16,270 bases of DNA from Oscillospiraceae bacterium (GTDB lineage Bacteria; Bacillota; Clostridia; Oscillospirales; Ruminococcaceae): the NCBI GenBank assembly GCA_017828835.1, contig JAGAEK010000115.1, positions 1-16,270 of the forward strand, in the 5' to 3' direction. Under the pieces are notes generated by a model. The model made no database searches. It was not told the origin of the DNA and saw only the letters and a program-made list of their open reading frames with translations. Positions 12,959 to 16,270 of the stretch are shown one piece after another. Made by a program: the position numbers and the translations under genes. Numbering within the stretch: position 1 is the first letter of the stretch; each line of letters starts with the position of its first letter.

Positions 12959-15718
12959 TTATCTCCCGCAGCATTGCTTATATTTTTTTCCGCTTCCGCA
13001 AGGACAAGGATCGTTCCTGCCGATCTTGTTTGCTTTTTTGATCGGCTTTCTCGGCTCCGCGCCGTCCGAAGCCGCCGCCGCAGTCGGTTGAGCGACTTTC
13101 TCTCTCTTTATCGTTTCTTCCGATTTGACCTTTACCGTAAACATCATCTTGACCGTTTGCTCACGTATCGCCTCGATCATTTTGTCGAACATGTCAAATC
13201 CTTCTATCCTGTATTCGACAACGGGATCTCTCTGAGCATAGGAGCGCAGACCGATACCGCGTTTCAGCTCATCCATCGCGTCGATATGATCCATCCAGAA
13301 GGAATCAACGCTTTTGAGCAGAACAACACGTTCGACCTCTCTCATCAGCTTTTCACCGAAATTCTGCTCCTTCGCTTCATATATCTTCGCTGCACGAGCC
13401 TTTAATTCTTCTCTTATTTCGTCTTTGCTCTTTCCTTCGACGTCTTCTTTGCCGAGGTTTAACGCTCCCGCTATGGCGTCGTTATCGGGATTAGAGAGCC
13501 ATCCGTAGAAATAATCCTTCAACCCTTCGAGATTCCAAAGTTCTCTGTTCTCTCCTCCGGATTCGTCGTTCGGAAGATACGTATCCACCGTAAAATCTAT
13601 CAGTTCATACACCATCTTCATAATATAATCCTTAACGTTCTCGCCGTTAAGCACCATATCACGCTGACTGTAAATTATTTCACGCTGACGGTTCATTACG
13701 TCGTCGTATTCCAAAACTCTCTTTCTTATTCCGAAGTTGCGTCCCTCGATCTTTCTTTGTGCGCTTTCTATCGAATTGGACAGCATTTTATATTCAAGCG
13801 GAACGTTCTCCTCAACTCCGAGGTTTTCCATCATATTTTGAAGTCTTTCGCCGCCGAACAGTCTCATAAGATCGTCCTCAAGCGAAATATAAAATCTTGA
13901 CTCACCCTCGTCTCCCTGACGTCCGGAACGTCCACTCAACTGATTGTCTATACGTCTTGACTCATGCCGCTCGGTTCCGATTATGAACAATCCGCCTGCC
14001 GCCTTGACCTCGAGTGCTTTCGGCGCAAGCTCGGATTTATATTTTTTGAGCAATTCTGCAAATCTTGCTCTCCATTTCAGTATCTCTTCGTCGTCCGTCT
14101 CAAAAAAGCTCGTAGCGTCGTAGAGCATTTCGTCCGGGCACTCTTCTTTTCTGAGCTGTGCCTTCGCAAGATACTCCGCGTTTCCTCCGAGGATAATATC
14201 GGTTCCTCTTCCCGCCATATTCGTTGCGATCGTAACCGCACCGAGCTGGCCGGCCTGAGCAACTATCTCTGCTTCCTTCTCATGGCGTTTCGCGTTCAAA
14301 ACCTCGTGGCGTATTCCCTTTTTCTTCAGCAATGAACTCAAAAGTTCCGATTTTTCTATCGAAACCGTACCGACCAATACCGGCTGTCCTTTTTTATGGC
14401 ATTCTTCTATCTGTTCAATTACGGCGTTGAACTTTCCCTTCTCCGTCTTATAAACGACGTCCGGATGGTCGATCCTTATGACCGGTCTGTTCGTCGGTAT
14501 TTCTATTACGTCGAGACGATATATCTCTCTGAATTCGCTTTCCTCCGTCATTGCGGTTCCGGTCATTCCGGAAAGCTTTTTATACATTCTGAAATAGTTC
14601 TGGAACGTAATCGTCGCAAGAGTTTTCGACTCTCTTTCAACAGTTACCCCTTCCTTCGCCTCTATCGCCTGATGAAGTCCTTCGTTATAGCGTCTTCCGA
14701 GCATAAGACGTCCGGTGAACTCATCGACTATTATGACCTCTCCGTCTCTGACAACGTAGTCAACGTCTCTCGTCATAACTCCGTGCGCCTTTATTGCCTG
14801 ATTGACGTGATGCATAAGCGTCATATTCTCAGCGTCGGTTATATTTTCAACGCCGAAAAACTTCTCAGCTTTTTTGATACCTTCCGGCGTCAGCGTTGCG
14901 GTTTTTGCTTTTTCGTCGACAATATAATCCGCATTCACGTCGTCGTAGCTCTGCTTGTCGTCCTGTTCGCGTATCTTTAAAACCTTGAGTCCTTTCGCAA
15001 GTTTATCCGCCTGCTCATACAAGTCGGTGGATTTGTCTCCCTGACCTGAAATTATAAGCGGTGTTCTCGCTTCATCGATAAGTATCGAGTCGACCTAGTC
15101 AACTATCGCAAAGTTAAATCCGCGCTGAACTTTATTTTCCTTGTATATCACCATATTGTCGCGAAGATAATCGAACCCGAACTCATTGTTAGTTCCGTAG
15201 GTTATATCGCAGGCGTATGCTTCGCGTCTTTCTTCGTTCGTTTTCTCATGTATGACAAGTCCGACCGTAAGTCCGAGATAGGTATATATCCTTCCCATCC
15301 ATTCGGAATGGAATTTTGCAAGATAGTCGTTGACGGTCACGACGTGTACGCCCTTTCCGGAAAGCGCATTGAGATAAGCCGCAAGCGCAGCCGTCAAAGT
15401 TTTTCCTTCACCCGTCTTCATCTCCGCGATCCTGCCTTGATGCAGAACGATCGCACCTATTACCTGAACCGGAAACGCCTTCTGTCCGAGCACTCTGTAG
15501 GCCGCTTCTCTTGCCGCCGCAAGCGCTTCCGGCATAATATCGTCAAGCGTTTTCCCGTCGGCAAGCTCCTGTTTGAATTTTGCCGTAACTCCTCTGAGCT
15601 CCGCCTCGTCCATTTCGGCATACTTTCCCTCAAGAGCGATAGTCGCCTCCATGATCGGCTTTATATTTTTCATTTCACGTTCTGAATACGTTCCGAAAAT
15701 TTTCTGCAAAAGTCCCAC
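12959..15718 (-). CDS. secA: Preprotein translocase ATPase SecA, interrupted by an in-frame TAG at codon 208
   Basis: This 919-codon gene encodes the motor that drives Sec-dependent export through SecYEG. The start is GTG at 15718 with GGAGG about 10 bases upstream. Visible elements are Walker A KTGEGKT (residues 101-107, K106), NDYLAK, and the Walker B stretch FAIVD(stop)VDSILIDEARTPLIISG around 203-224. After that come the DEFTGR segment, SGMTGTAM (383-390), ATNMAGRGTDI (498-508), GTERHESRR (581-589) and QLSGRSGRQGD (593-603). A C-terminal SEC-C zinc motif has C905, C907, C916 and C917. Codon 208 is TAG (15097-15095) instead of the Glu of the DEVD box. The rest is intact and conserved, so there is no sign of pseudogene decay. 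As written, translation gives a 207-residue fragment. SecA is normally essential, so an error, a recent mutation or suppression must be considered. Confidence 0.95.
15095..15097 (-). other. In-frame amber codon (TAG) at the SecA DEVD catalytic glutamate
   Basis: The coding strand reads GAC-TAG-GTC-GAC, where the family has Asp-Glu-Val-Asp. The position equals E208 of B. subtilis SecA and E210 of E. coli SecA, the residue that activates water for ATP hydrolysis. A plus-strand C at 15097 in place of A would restore GAG. Downstream, the frame stays open for 711 codons of conserved SecA sequence. Confidence 0.95.
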
Positions 15719-15751
15719 TTTATATTTTCCTCCGTCAAATCTGTTCCTTTT

Positions 15752-15780
15752 ATTTTAAACTATTTGCTCACTTATGTCAA
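15752..15780 (-). promoter_or_regulatory. Near-consensus sigma-A promoter of secA
   Basis: On the minus strand a perfect TTGACA (15780-15775) is followed after 17 bases by TAAAAT (15757-15752). It lies about 34 bases before the secA GTG start. This strong promoter fits a highly expressed essential gene and shows that the secA 5' end is intact. Confidence 0.8.
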
Positions 15781-15840
15781 ATATCCCCCGCCTCTATATA
15801 TGATATTTAATAAATTGCTAACATTTTTAACTTTTTTCGA

Positions 15841-15859
15841 CTTAAAAATTTATTTTAAG
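15841..15859. promoter_or_regulatory. Small AT-rich inverted repeat in the divergent intergenic region
   Basis: CTTAAAA (15841-15847) pairs with TTTTAAG (15853-15859) around a 5-base centre. It lies about 20 bases upstream of the -35 of the scaffold-protein promoter and could be an operator. Too AT-rich for a good terminator. The rest of the 232-base gap holds only the two divergent promoters. Confidence 0.2.
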
Positions 15860-15878
15860 GAAATTTTTCGGTACATCC

Positions 15879-15907
15879 TTGATAATATATCGCTTTTGTA
15901 TTATACT
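15879..15907 (+). promoter_or_regulatory. Sigma-A promoter of the Fe-S scaffold-like gene
   Basis: TTGATA (15879-15884) and TATACT (15902-15907) are 17 bases apart. The expected start point is near 15914, giving a leader of about 37 bases before the ATG at 15951. It is divergent from the secA promoter. Confidence 0.75.
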
Positions 15908-15950
15908 ATTATCGCACTGAAAGATTTTATTCCCGAAAGGAGATATTTAA

Positions 15951-16270
15951 ATGAACTATTCGCGCGAAGTTGAACACATGTGCGTAGTTGCAAAGGGTCC
16001 AAAACACGGTCCCGCACCCATCCCCGAAGAAGGCCGCTGGGTCCAGGCAAAGGAAATCAAGGATATTTCCGCCTATACTCACGGTGTGGGCTGGTGTGCT
16101 CCTCAGCAAGGCGCATGCAAACTTTCACTCAACGTTAAAAACGGTATAATCGAGGAAGCTCTCGTCGAAACGATCGGCTGTTCCGGTATGACTCATTCTG
16201 CGGCTATGGCCGCGGAGATCCTCCCCGGAAAAACTCTTCTCGAAATGCTTAATACCGACCTCGTATGCGA
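15951..16270 (+). CDS. NifU/IscU-like iron-sulfur scaffold-type protein (partial, 3' end cut off)
   Basis: The open frame starts at an ATG with AAAGGAG 8 bases upstream (15936-15942) and continues off the window; 106 complete codons are present. The sequence EVEHMCVVAKGPKHGPAPIP, then THGVGWCAPQQGACKLSLNV and VETIGCSGMTHSAAMAAEILPGK, matches a clostridial family annotated as 'iron-sulfur cluster assembly scaffold protein', related to the NifU N-terminal domain. As I recall, it is usually encoded next to a 'GGGtGRT' protein of unknown function. Visible cysteines are C11, C49, C56, C77 and C106, several of which could bind metal (inference). The missing C-terminus and downstream partner lie outside the window. 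The function in cells is poorly established; it differs from classical IscU. Confidence 0.8.
   Translation, partial: MNYSREVEHMCVVAKGPKHGPAPIPEEGRWVQAKEIKDISAYTHGVGWCAPQQGACKLSLNVKNGIIEEALVETIGCSGMTHSAAMAAEILPGKTLLEMLNTDLVC

Noticed and set aside
12959..15022. A separate 687-residue SecA-like gene starting at the TTG at 15022
   Set aside because: That codon is an ordinary Leu inside conserved SecA sequence, 24 codons after the amber stop. There is no ribosome binding site before it, and the product would lack NBD1 and its Walker A.
1..16270. CRISPR arrays, insertion sequences, att sites, tRNA or rRNA genes
   Set aside because: No regularly spaced repeats, transposase or integrase motifs, cloverleaf-like CCA-ended segments or rRNA sequence were seen. 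The gene content is housekeeping throughout, with no gene-free stretch over 300 bases.

Overview
The window looks like chromosomal housekeeping DNA from a low-to-mid GC Gram-positive bacterium of the class Clostridia (Bacillota), possibly an uncultured gut-type lineage. The evidence is the rny tail followed by ymdB, a YloU/FakA pair, a TalC-type transaldolase, DUF951, a clostridial Asp/Glu-rich codon style, AGGAGG-type ribosome binding sites and frequent TTG starts (ymdB, fakA, tsaC and the transglycosylase gene). No phage, transposon, CRISPR array, tRNA or rRNA is visible. I do not see a convincing new multi-gene system.

Layout. (1) Positions 1-2978, plus strand: the 3' end of rny (RNase Y), ymdB (phosphodiesterase), an Asp23/YloU protein and fakA (fatty acid kinase). 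They end at a hairpin terminator shared with the convergent genes. (2) Positions 3053-5061, minus strand: read from right to left, a 75-residue unknown, a three-S1-domain RNA-binding protein and a TalC-type transaldolase with its own strong promoter. (3) Positions 5206-10704, plus strand: a tightly packed series of DUF951, prfA (RF1), tsaC/sua5, coaE, a membrane-anchored lytic transglycosylase, an M18 aminopeptidase and a 128-residue unknown. It ends at a perfect 17-bp bidirectional terminator. (4) Positions 10773-15718, minus strand: secA from a near-consensus promoter, then a GIN-repeat lipoprotein and larA (nickel-pincer racemase family). (5) Positions 15951-16270, plus strand, divergent from secA: the start of a NifU/IscU-like scaffold protein of the type usually found with 'GGGtGRT' proteins. 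It is cut by the window edge.

The standout observation is in secA. An otherwise intact 919-codon gene carries an in-frame TAG at codon 208, exactly where the catalytic Walker B (DEVD) glutamate should be. One base change (GAG to TAG) explains it. TAG also ends two other genes here (the Asp23 gene and coaE), and an intact RF1 gene lies in the window, so codon reassignment is unlikely. A sequencing/assembly error or a real point mutation in the sampled population is the most economical reading. Suppression by an amber-reading tRNA is the interesting alternative.

Functionally the genes cover RNA turnover (rny, S1 protein), translation termination and tRNA modification (prfA, tsaC), CoA synthesis (coaE), lipid use (fakA), the pentose phosphate pathway (transaldolase), cell wall remodelling (transglycosylase), peptide turnover (M18), protein export (secA), hydroxyacid racemisation (larA) and Fe-S handling.
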